In this document: positions 42,259 to 49,513 of the stretch, one piece after another
How the letters are laid out: every line of letters begins with the position of its first letter
Position numbering within the stretch: the first letter of the stretch is position 1
From: Mycobacterium kansasii ATCC 12478
GTDB lineage: Bacteria > Actinomycetota > Actinomycetes > Mycobacteriales > Mycobacteriaceae
Length of the DNA: 64,000 nucleotides
Reading direction: 5' to 3'
Assembly (NCBI RefSeq): GCF_000157895.3
Contig: NC_022663.1
Coordinates: 5,146,001 to 5,210,000 of the forward strand
Notes under the pieces: model-generated
Databases searched by the model: none
The model's input: the letters and a program-made list of their open reading frames with translations, nothing else
Told to the model about the DNA's origin: nothing
Program-made: the position numbers and the translations under genes

Positions 42259-43742
42259 CTGCAGCTGCTCCTGAAGAAGAGGCAACCCGCGTTCGGGTCC
42301 GATTCTGCCCGTCGCCCACTGGTATTCCCCACGTCGGCATGGTCCGCACCGCACTGTTCAACTGGGCCTATGCCCGTCACACGGGCGGCACCTTCGTCTT
42401 CCGCATCGAAGACACCGACGCCCAGCGCGACAGCGAGGAAAGCTATCTGGCACTGCTAGACGCGTTGCGCTGGCTAGGCCTGAACTGGGACGAGGGGCCC
42501 GAGGTCGGCGGACCCTACGGCCCATACCGCCAGTCACAGCGCAGGGAGATCTACCGCGATGTCATCGCCCAGCTGCTCGTGGCAGACGAGGCCTACTACG
42601 CCTTTTCGACGCCCGAAGAGGTCGAGGCCCGCCATATCGCCGCCGGCCGCAACCCCAAGTTGGGCTACGACAATTTCGACCGTCACCTGACCGATTCCCA
42701 GCGCGCGGCATATCTGGCGGAGGGTCGTCAGCCGGTGGTGCGACTGCGGATGCCCGACACCGACCTCAGCTGGAGCGACTTGGTCCGCGGGCCCACCACA
42801 TTCGCGGCCGGCTCGGTGCCTGATTTCGCGTTGACCCGCGCCAACGGAGATCCGCTGTACACCTTGGTTAACCCGTGCGATGACGCGTTGATGAAGATCA
42901 CGCACGTGCTGCGCGGCGAGGACCTGCTGCCGTCGACGCCGCGACAGCTCGCGCTGTACCAATCCCTGATCCGGGTCGGGATAGCCGAACGCGTTCCGGA
43001 GTTCGCCCATCTGCCAACGGTATTGGGGGAGGGCACCAAGAAGCTCTCGAAACGCGACCCGCAGTCGAACCTGTTCGCGCACCGCGACCGCGGCTTCATT
43101 CCCGAGGGGTTGTTGAATTACCTTGCGCTGCTCGGCTGGTCGATCGCCGACGACCGCGATCTGTTCAGCCTCGACGAGATGGTGGCGGCGTTCGACGTGG
43201 CCGACGTGAACTCGAATCCGGCGCGGTTCGACCAGAAGAAAGCCGACGCCCTCAACGCCGAGCACATCCGGATGCTCGATGTCGAAGACTTCACCCGCCG
43301 GCTCCGCGATTACCTTGACGTGCACGGCCATCGCATCGAGTTGGACGACGCAGCGTTCGCCACTGCCGCCGAGTTGGTGCAGACCCGCATCGTGGTGCTC
43401 GGCGATGCTTGGGATCTGCTGAAGTTCCTCAGCGACGACCAGTATGCAATCGACCCCAAAGCCGCGGCCAAGGAACTGGGTCCTGACGCGGCTCCGGTTC
43501 TCGACGCGGCCGTGGCCGCGCTCCAAGGGGTGTCCGACTGGATCGCCGCCCACATCGAGGAGGTGCTCAAGGCTGCGCTGATCGAAGGCCTGGAGCTCAA
43601 ACCCCGCAAGGCTTTCGGACCGATCCGAGTGGCCGCCACCGGGACCACGGTCAGCCCGCCGCTGTTCGAGTCGCTGGAGTTGCTCGGCCGCGACCGCAGC
43701 CTGGCGCGGCTCACTTCAGCTCGCGATTCGGTCACCAAGTAG
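42255..43742 (+). CDS. gltX: Glutamyl-tRNA synthetase
   Basis: 495 residues from a GTG overlapping the FAH stop. Class I synthetase with HIGH-like SPTGIPHVG (residues 20-28) and KMSKS-like KLSKR (263-267). IEDTDAQRDSEESY and VLRGEDLLPSTPRQ are typical of the discriminating or non-discriminating GluRS family. With GatCAB present, this enzyme must also charge tRNA(Gln) with glutamate unless a GlnRS exists elsewhere; genes for tRNA-Gln and tRNA-Glu lie directly downstream. The C-terminus ends SARDSVTK, a few residues beyond what I recall for M. tuberculosis. Confidence 0.98.
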   Translation: MTAAAPEEEATRVRVRFCPSPTGIPHVGMVRTALFNWAYARHTGGTFVFRIEDTDAQRDSEESYLALLDALRWLGLNWDEGPEVGGPYGPYRQSQRREIYRDVIAQLLVADEAYYAFSTPEEVEARHIAAGRNPKLGYDNFDRHLTDSQRAAYLAEGRQPVVRLRMPDTDLSWSDLVRGPTTFAAGSVPDFALTRANGDPLYTLVNPCDDALMKITHVLRGEDLLPSTPRQLALYQSLIRVGIAERVPEFAHLPTVLGEGTKKLSKRDPQSNLFAHRDRGFIPEGLLNYLALLGWSIADDRDLFSLDEMVAAFDVADVNSNPARFDQKKADALNAEHIRMLDVEDFTRRLRDYLDVHGHRIELDDAAFATAAELVQTRIVVLGDAWDLLKFLSDDQYAIDPKAAAKELGPDAAPVLDAAVAALQGVSDWIAAHIEEVLKAALIEGLELKPRKAFGPIRVAATGTTVSPPLFESLELLGRDRSLARLTSARDSVTK

Positions 43743-43894
43743 TGGGGTGGCGCAGAATAGAACCCGGGCGTGCGACTGGCCGGCCTAGTTTTTGGTAGTC
43801 TGCACGTCGGCTTACAACGGCTGGCAGCAGCGGTCCCCGGAGACCTGGCTATGGTTCCCAGAACCCGCTCTGACCAGCGGTTTTAGGTGGCAGA

Positions 43895-43966
43895 TGGGGT
43901 ATGGTGTAATTGGCAACACAGCTGATTCTGGTTCAGCCATTCTAGGTTCGAGTCCTGGTACCCCAG
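43895..43966 (+). tRNA. tRNA-Gln (anticodon CTG)
   Basis: 72 nt. Acceptor TGGGGTA pairs with TACCCCA, discriminator G. The D-arm contains GTAATTGGCAAC. Anticodon stem GCTGA/TCAGC has loop TTCTGGT. The T-arm is CTAGGTTCGAGTCCTGG. CCA is not encoded. It lies 152 bp after gltX and next to tRNA-Glu, the two tRNAs served by GltX and GatCAB. Confidence 0.95.
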
Positions 43967-44050
43967 CAAAGGCCGACTGACGCCAAGCGGATGCGGAGTG
44001 ATTAGGTGGGCTTACCGCGGTGAGCTATGCTGACAGCTCGGATCGGTTCT

Positions 44051-44123
44051 GGCCCCGTCGTCTAGCGGCCTAGGACGCCGCCCTCTCACGGCGGTAGCGT
44101 GGGTTCGAATCCCATCGGGGCTA
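44051..44123 (+). tRNA. tRNA-Glu (anticodon CTC)
   Basis: 73 nt. Acceptor GGCCCCG pairs with CGGGGCT (terminal G-U), discriminator A. D-arm GTCTAGCGGCCTAGGAC; anticodon stem CCGCC/GGCGG with loop CTCTCAC; T-arm GTGGGTTCGAATCCCAT. CCA is not encoded. It is 84 bp downstream of tRNA-Gln and probably co-transcribed. Confidence 0.95.
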
Positions 44124-44128
44124 CAAAA

Positions 44129-44641
44129 TCAGTGACCGGTCCCCAGCACGGCCGGTGCGGTTGAACCGCCCACGGGCATGTGTGGCAGTCCCAGCTTGCG
44201 GTGGTCCCACGAGCGGGTGCGGCAACTGACGATGCGGACGCCGACGCGCTTGTTCATCATCTGGTCGACCATGGGCCTTAGTTCGTCACTGTAGGGCCCG
44301 GTGTAGCGCTCCCACACGCTGACTCCGACGCGGAACAACGCGTCGGGCTCGTCGATGATCTCCGCGACGCCCTCGAAGGACACCCCGCGCAGCGTGTCAT
44401 AGGTGTTGCCGTCCTCGAGCAGGAAGCTCACCCGAGGATCCCGCTTGAGGTTGACGGCCTTCTGCGACTTTGCCTTGGTTTCCAGCCAGATTTCGCCGTC
44501 GACCACCGCGTACCACATGGCCGTCAGGTGTGGCTGGCCATCCGGCCCGATGGTGGCCAGCGTGCCGGTGCGGCTCTTGTTGACGAAGTCGGCGATTTCT
44601 TCCTCGGTCATGACGATCTGCGCGCGCTGGTTGCTTCCCAT
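44129..44641 (-). CDS. F420/flavin-binding split-barrel protein (PNPOx/FDOR-like, Rv2991-type)
   Basis: 170 residues. Split beta-barrel of the pyridoxamine-oxidase-like superfamily: TGTLATIGPDGQPHLTAMWY, VDGEIWLETKAKSQKAVNLK and DPRVSFLLEDG. Among mycobacterial proteins this pattern fits the F420-binding FDOR-B group to which Rv2991 has been assigned. The physiological substrate is unknown. It converges on the tRNA genes, its stop being 6 bp after tRNA-Glu. Confidence 0.85.
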   Translation of the reverse strand: MGSNQRAQIVMTEEEIADFVNKSRTGTLATIGPDGQPHLTAMWYAVVDGEIWLETKAKSQKAVNLKRDPRVSFLLEDGNTYDTLRGVSFEGVAEIIDEPDALFRVGVSVWERYTGPYSDELRPMVDQMMNKRVGVRIVSCRTRSWDHRKLGLPHMPVGGSTAPAVLGTGH

Positions 44642-44719
44642 GGCGTCAGTGTGTCAGGTGGTCGTGACGCCCGCGCCGCGGCGTCAGCCGGCCGGGCGGG
44701 GCGTCCCGGGGTAAGGCCA

Positions 44720-45421
44720 CTAGAGCCGGCCAGTGATCTCCTCGGCCGCCGCCACCAGGTCGGCGGCCCAACGCGCACCCGGGCGCCGCCCCATCCGGTC
44801 GACGGGGCCGGAAACCGAGATCGCAGCGACCACAACGCCGCGGCGATCGCGCACCGGCGCCGAAACGCTTGCCACCCCAGGTTCCCGTTCGGCCACGCTT
44901 TGCGCCCAACCCCGCCGGCGCACTTCGGCCAGCACCCGTTCGCCAAATTTCGCATTCGGCAACACCGCCTGTTGGATCGCCGCGTCACTGTAGGCCAGCA
45001 GTACCTTGGCCCCCGAGCCGGCCGTCATCGGCAATCTCGCTCCAACCGGAACCGTATCGCGAAGGCCCGCAGCCGGTTCCAGCGCAGCCACGCAGACCCG
45101 CGTAGTGCCCTCGCGGCGATACAACTGCACGCTCTCGCCGGTGGTCTCCCGCAATTTCGGCAGCACCGCGTTGCTTGCGGCGAGCAGCGAATCGTTGACG
45201 TGGGCCGCGAGTTCGGATACCGCGGGACCAAGACGCCACCGGCCTTCCTCGTCGCGTCCCAGCAGGCGATGCACCTCGAGGGCGGCTGCCAGCCGATATG
45301 CGGTGGCCCTCGGCAGGCCGGTTCGGTCACAGAGTTCGGCCAGTCCGCACGGAGATTCCGCGATCGCGTGCAGCAGACCCACGGCTTTGTCGAGCACGCC
45401 GATGCCGCTATGCTGTCTCAC
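44720..45421 (-). CDS. IclR-family regulator (LtbR/NdgR-type), Rv2989-like
   Basis: 233 residues from a GTG at 45421. An N-terminal winged helix (VLDKAVGLLHAIAESPCGLAELCDRTGLPRATAYRLAAAL, about residues 8-47) is followed by an IclR effector domain with VSVSAPVRDRRGVVVAAISVSG. It is divergent from leuCD. In Corynebacterium glutamicum and Streptomyces the orthologous regulators LtbR and NdgR sit in the same place and control leuCD and other amino acid genes, so it is probably a repressor of leuCD here. The candidate operator lies 16 bp upstream of its start. Confidence 0.9.
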   Translation of the reverse strand: MRQHSGIGVLDKAVGLLHAIAESPCGLAELCDRTGLPRATAYRLAAALEVHRLLGRDEEGRWRLGPAVSELAAHVNDSLLAASNAVLPKLRETTGESVQLYRREGTTRVCVAALEPAAGLRDTVPVGARLPMTAGSGAKVLLAYSDAAIQQAVLPNAKFGERVLAEVRRRGWAQSVAEREPGVASVSAPVRDRRGVVVAAISVSGPVDRMGRRPGARWAADLVAAAEEITGRL

Positions 45422-45436
45422 ATAAAGATACTAGCG

Positions 45437-45451
45437 TCTCATATTCTGAGA
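45437..45451. promoter_or_regulatory. Candidate operator between the IclR regulator and leuC
   Basis: TCTCATATTCTGAGA is a 5-bp inverted repeat (TCTCA/TGAGA) around a 5-bp AT-rich spacer, placed in the 83-bp divergent gap, 16 bp before the regulator start and 53 bp before leuC. Its symmetry and location suit an IclR-type dimer site that could control both directions. No consensus was checked. Confidence 0.45.
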
Positions 45452-45504
45452 ACAAAGTCCGGTGGTTCAGTGAGCCGCTATTGAGTGAATCGAGGCAATC
45501 CGAG

Positions 45505-46938
45505 ATGGCAGGTCAGACTCGCAGGCCCCGCACGTTGGCGGAGAAGGTTTGGGACGACCACATTGTGGTGTCCGGTGGCGCCTCTGGACAAGGAGACGGG
45601 CCCGACTTGATCTACATCGATCTGCATCTGGTGCACGAGGTCACCAGCCCGCAGGCGTTCGACGGTTTACGACTGGCCGGCCGCCGAGTGCGGCGTCCCG
45701 ACCTGACCATTGCCACCGAGGACCACAACGTGCCCACCGTCGATATCGACAAGCCGATCGCCGACCCGGTATCCCGCACCCAGGTGGAGACGTTGCGGCG
45801 CAACTGCGCCGAATTCGGTATCCGGCTGCATCCGATGGGCGACATCGAGCAGGGCATCGTGCACGTCGTAGGACCGCAATTGGGCCTCACCCAACCGGGA
45901 ATGACGATCGTCTGCGGCGATAGTCACACCTCGACCCACGGCGCATTCGGCGCATTGGCAATGGGTATCGGCACATCCGAAGTCGAGCATGTGCTGGCCA
46001 CCCAGACACTCCCGCTGCGGCCGTTCAAGACCATGGCGGTCAATGTCGAAGGGCAACTGCCGCCGGGCGTATCGGCCAAGGACATCATCCTCGCGCTGAT
46101 CGCCAAGATCGGTACCGGCGGCGGACAGGGTCATGTCATCGAATACCGAGGCGCCGCCATCGAATCGCTGTCCATGGAAGCTCGCATGACGATCTGCAAC
46201 ATGAGCATCGAAGCCGGTGCCCGGGCCGGCATGGTGGCACCGGACGAAACCACCTACGAGTTCTTGCGCGGCCGTCCGCACGCGCCAACCGGTGACCGGT
46301 GGGACGCCGCTTTCGCCTATTGGCAACAATTGCGGACCGACCCCGGCGCCGTCTTCGACACCGAGGTGTACCTCGACGCCACCTCATTGAGCCCCTATGT
46401 CACCTGGGGAACCAACCCGGGACAAGGAGTGCCGCTGGTCGGCGCGGTGCCCGATCCGGAGCTGATGACCGACGACGCCGAGCGCCAGGCTGCCGAGAAA
46501 GCGTTGGCCTATATGGACCTTCGGCCCGGAACGGCAATGCGCGACATCGCCGTCGACGCCGTGTTCGTCGGGTCGTGCACCAACGGCCGCATTGAAGACC
46601 TGCGGGTGGTGGCCGACGTCTTGCGCGGCCGCAAGGTGGCGTCGGGCGTGCGGATGCTCATCGTTCCGGGGTCCATGCGGGTTCGCGCGCAGGCCGAAGC
46701 AGAAGGCCTGGGTGAGATCTTCACCGCCGCAGGCGCCGAATGGCGGCAGGCGGGGTGCTCGATGTGCCTGGGGATGAATCCCGATCAGCTCGCTCCCGGG
46801 GAGCGCTGCGCCGCGACGTCCAATCGCAACTTCGAAGGGCGACAGGGAAAGGGGGGCCGTACGCATCTGGTTTCACCGGCCGTTGCCGCCGCGACTGCTG
46901 TTCGCGGCACCCTTTCCGCGCCGGCTGATTTGAATTGA
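45505..46938 (+). CDS. leuC: 3-isopropylmalate dehydratase large subunit
   Basis: 477 residues from ATG 45505 (MAGQTRRPRTLAEKVWDDH), which aligns with relatives; the frame is open further 5' through the regulator gene but is not coding. Aconitase-family enzyme with CGDSHTSTHGAFGALAMGIG and three [4Fe-4S] ligands, Cys358 (FVGSCTNGRIEDL), Cys418 and Cys421 (AGCSMCLGMNPD). It isomerises 2- to 3-isopropylmalate together with LeuD, encoded 23 bp downstream. Relative to H37Rv there is a short insertion near residue 28 (GGASGQGDGPDL). Confidence 0.98.
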   Translation: MAGQTRRPRTLAEKVWDDHIVVSGGASGQGDGPDLIYIDLHLVHEVTSPQAFDGLRLAGRRVRRPDLTIATEDHNVPTVDIDKPIADPVSRTQVETLRRNCAEFGIRLHPMGDIEQGIVHVVGPQLGLTQPGMTIVCGDSHTSTHGAFGALAMGIGTSEVEHVLATQTLPLRPFKTMAVNVEGQLPPGVSAKDIILALIAKIGTGGGQGHVIEYRGAAIESLSMEARMTICNMSIEAGARAGMVAPDETTYEFLRGRPHAPTGDRWDAAFAYWQQLRTDPGAVFDTEVYLDATSLSPYVTWGTNPGQGVPLVGAVPDPELMTDDAERQAAEKALAYMDLRPGTAMRDIAVDAVFVGSCTNGRIEDLRVVADVLRGRKVASGVRMLIVPGSMRVRAQAEAEGLGEIFTAAGAEWRQAGCSMCLGMNPDQLAPGERCAATSNRNFEGRQGKGGRTHLVSPAVAAATAVRGTLSAPADLN

Positions 46939-46961
46939 ACTCGACGGGTTAGGGGAAGAAC

Positions 46962-47558
46962 ATGGAAGCCTTTCACACTCACACCGGCGTTGGTGTGCCG
47001 CTACGACGGTCCAATGTCGATACCGACCAGATAATCCCGGCGGTCTTCCTGAAGCGCGTCACCCGAACCGGTTTCGAGGACGGCTTGTTCGCGAGTTGGC
47101 GCTCGGATCCATCGTTCGTGCTGAACCTCAGTCCCTTTGACCGCGGCTCGGTCTTGGTCGCCGGGCCGGACTTCGGCACGGGATCCTCGCGAGAGCATGC
47201 GGTCTGGGCGCTCATGGACTTCGGGTTCCGGGTGGTTATCTCATCTCGATTCGGTGACATTTTCCGCGGGAACGCCGGCAAGGCGGGGCTGCTGGCGGCC
47301 GAAGTCGACCAAGACGGCGTCGAACTTCTCTGGAAGCTCATCGAGCAGAGTCCCGGGTTGGAAATCACTGTCAATCTTCAAGATCGAAATATCACCGCCG
47401 GAACAGTGGTGCTGCCGTTCAAGATTGACGACCACACCGCGTGGCGACTGCTCGAAGGCCTTGACGATATAGCCCTTACGCTGCGAAAACTCGACGAAAT
47501 CGAGTCTTATGAACAGGCTTACCCGGCCTGGAAACCACGCACTCTGCCGGCCTTGTGA
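46962..47558 (+). CDS. leuD: 3-isopropylmalate dehydratase small subunit
   Basis: 198 residues, the same as in M. tuberculosis. Aconitase swivel domain: NVDTDQIIPAVFLKRV, LVAGPDFGTGSSREHAVWAL and VVISSRFGDIFRGNAGKAGLL. It forms the active site with LeuC. It follows leuC as a two-gene operon. The 224-bp gap before hupB holds a palindrome (TGGCAA-T-TTGCCA, 47705-47717) and two CCACTAG repeats 26 bp apart. Confidence 0.98.
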   Translation: MEAFHTHTGVGVPLRRSNVDTDQIIPAVFLKRVTRTGFEDGLFASWRSDPSFVLNLSPFDRGSVLVAGPDFGTGSSREHAVWALMDFGFRVVISSRFGDIFRGNAGKAGLLAAEVDQDGVELLWKLIEQSPGLEITVNLQDRNITAGTVVLPFKIDDHTAWRLLEGLDDIALTLRKLDEIESYEQAYPAWKPRTLPAL

Positions 47559-47782
47559 ACCGTCGATCGACGCGGAATTTGGGCTCCCGCGAGCTTCTGT
47601 AGGGCTTGCAAGCCGGGTTCATTTCGAGGCGGCGCCACCGGTCAAGGGCGGCAATCGGATTGCGAAAATTGCCGTTCCCGGGTCCCGAAATTGCGCGTGG
47701 CTCTTGGCAATTTGCCAGGTGAGGGTTTACCGTGTCCACTAGTCGGTTCCATTAACGAGGACCACTAGCTTCGGAGGGTTGG

Positions 47783-48436
47783 ATGAACAAAGCAGAGCTC
47801 ATTGACGTGCTCACACAGAAATTGGGCTCGGACCGTCGCCAGGCGACAGCCGCCGTCGAGAATGTTGTCGACACCATTGTGCGCGCCGTGCACAAGGGCG
47901 ACAGCGTCACCATTACCGGATTCGGTGTGTTCGAACAGCGTCGCCGCGCGGCCCGCGTGGCTCGCAATCCCCGCACCGGCGAGACGGTGAAGGTGAAGCC
48001 GACTTCGGTCCCGGCATTCCGGCCCGGCGCGCAATTCAAAGCGGTTGTGGCTGGCGCACAAAAGCTCCCGGCGGAAGGTCCCGCCGTGAAGCGCGGTGTG
48101 GGGACAAGTGCCGCCAAGAAGGCGGCGAAGAAAGCGCCTGCCCGCAAGGCTGCGACCAAGGCGCCCGCCAAGAAGGCTGCGACCAAGGCGCCCGCCAAGA
48201 AGGCTGCGACCAAGGCGCCCGCCAAGACGGCGGCCAAGGCACCGGCGAAGAAGGCGGCGACCAAGGCAACGAAGGCGCCCGCCAAGGCAACCAAGACGAC
48301 GGCGAAGAAGGCTGCCGCCAAGGCGCCGGTGCGCAAGGCGGCCACCAAGGCGCCGGCGAAGAAGGCCGCGGCGAAGCGGCCGGCCACCAAGGCACCGGCC
48401 AAGAAGGCGACGAGCACCAGGCGCGGTCGCAAGTAA
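47783..48436 (+). CDS. hupB: Nucleoid-associated protein HupB (HU with histone-like tail)
   Basis: 217 residues, with GGAGGG 5 bp before the ATG. Residues 1-90 are a canonical HU domain (MNKAELIDVLTQKLG, VTITGFGVFEQRRRAARVAR). Residues about 105-217 are Lys/Ala/Pro-rich with repeated PAKKAATK units, a eukaryotic H1-like extension specific to actinobacteria. It binds and compacts DNA and is essential or important in mycobacteria. Monocistronic by context, with a strong terminator 15 bp after the stop. Repeat number in the tail differs between species and may be sensitive to assembly error. Confidence 0.98.
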   Translation: MNKAELIDVLTQKLGSDRRQATAAVENVVDTIVRAVHKGDSVTITGFGVFEQRRRAARVARNPRTGETVKVKPTSVPAFRPGAQFKAVVAGAQKLPAEGPAVKRGVGTSAAKKAAKKAPARKAATKAPAKKAATKAPAKKAATKAPAKTAAKAPAKKAATKATKAPAKATKTTAKKAAAKAPVRKAATKAPAKKAAAKRPATKAPAKKATSTRRGRK

Positions 48437-48450
48437 GTCAGTACACCGCC

Positions 48451-48490
48451 GATACCCTTTGGGTGGCAGCGATGCCGCCCAAAGGGTATC
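48451..48490. terminator. Terminator between hupB and mutT1
   Basis: The arms GATACCCTTTGGGTGG and CCGCCCAAAGGGTATC are nearly perfect complements around a short loop (GCAGCGATG). The element lies between the convergent stops of hupB and mutT1, so it can act in both directions. No T-run follows, as is common in mycobacteria. Confidence 0.8.
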
Positions 48491-48496
48491 TATGCG

Positions 48497-49435
48497 TTAG
48501 GCCCGCACGTTGGCGGCCAGCGCGCCGCCGATGTGGTCGGCCGCAATCAGCCGCCCGCCGGAAAGTGACAGCACCCAGGTGCTGCCCTTGTGGTTGCGGG
48601 ACTTGTCCGGGCGCACGCCGTCGCGCTCGCACCACCAGGCGATGAGATCCGGAATTACCCTGCCCTGCGTGCAGATCACCGGCGTGCCCGGCTGTGCGGC
48701 GATCCGCAGCACCCGATGGCGGCCCCGTTTGGGGTTCTTGGCGTAGGCCTCCTCGGTGAGGGCGCGTTCGTTGTGGATGATCACGCCCAGTTCTTCGGCG
48801 AGCGGCTGCACCGTCTGATGGCAGCGCAACCTGTCGGCCGCGTACACCGAAGTGGCGCCGAAGGCCAGTAACTGCCCGACGAGCGCCTCGGCCTGCGCCC
48901 GTCCCTTCTTGTCCAGCGGTCGCCTGGTGTCGTCGCCGGAGAAGCGGGACTTGCTGCCGGCGGTACCGTGCCGGACCACCAGCACCGTCTTGGTGTTGGC
49001 CGGCTGTTTGGCGAACCGGCGCAAGACCTTTCGATCTTGTGCATAGTCGAGTCGCTGCATGGCGTCGGCGATCGGCAGCCAGACCAGATCGTCGACTTCG
49101 CTACCGGGAACGAATTCCCCGCCGATGCGCCGCGCAGTCCAGTAGTAGACCTTCTTGACACCTTGATCGATCGGGTAGCTTGTCATGATCAGACGCCGGC
49201 CAAGGTGCACCTGCTGACCGGTCTCCTCGAACACCTCGCGCACCGCCGCCACCGCTGTCGTTTCCCCGGGATCCACCTTGCCCTTGGGTAGTGACCAGTC
49301 GTCGTATCGCGGGCGGTGAATCACCGCAATCTCGACTGCTCCCTTGGCCTTTCCCGGACGCCACAACACCGCGCCGGCGGCGTACACGATCCTGCCCTCC
49401 GAGCAGCGGCGGACGGACGTGCTTGGGATCGACAC
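48497..49435 (-). CDS. mutT1: Two-domain Nudix hydrolase MutT1
   Basis: 312 residues. The N-terminal Nudix domain has the box GKVDPGETTAVAAVREVFEE (about 50-70). The C-terminal histidine-phosphatase domain has VVRHGTAGSKSRF and a later helical part with DRLRCHQTV. In mycobacteria this fusion removes 8-oxo-GTP and 8-oxo-dGTP and also acts on diadenosine polyphosphates. It lies 78 bp downstream of ppk1 on the same strand, an arrangement kept in M. tuberculosis, and is probably co-transcribed with it. Confidence 0.95.
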   Translation of the reverse strand: MSIPSTSVRRCSEGRIVYAAGAVLWRPGKAKGAVEIAVIHRPRYDDWSLPKGKVDPGETTAVAAVREVFEETGQQVHLGRRLIMTSYPIDQGVKKVYYWTARRIGGEFVPGSEVDDLVWLPIADAMQRLDYAQDRKVLRRFAKQPANTKTVLVVRHGTAGSKSRFSGDDTRRPLDKKGRAQAEALVGQLLAFGATSVYAADRLRCHQTVQPLAEELGVIIHNERALTEEAYAKNPKRGRHRVLRIAAQPGTPVICTQGRVIPDLIAWWCERDGVRPDKSRNHKGSTWVLSLSGGRLIAADHIGGALAANVRA

Positions 49436-49513
49436 GTTAACTCCTGCAGGTCAATTCGGCCTGGGCCGCTCGCGGTCGTGGATGTGGCACAAATCAGCGG
49501 GAGTTCCCCGGTG

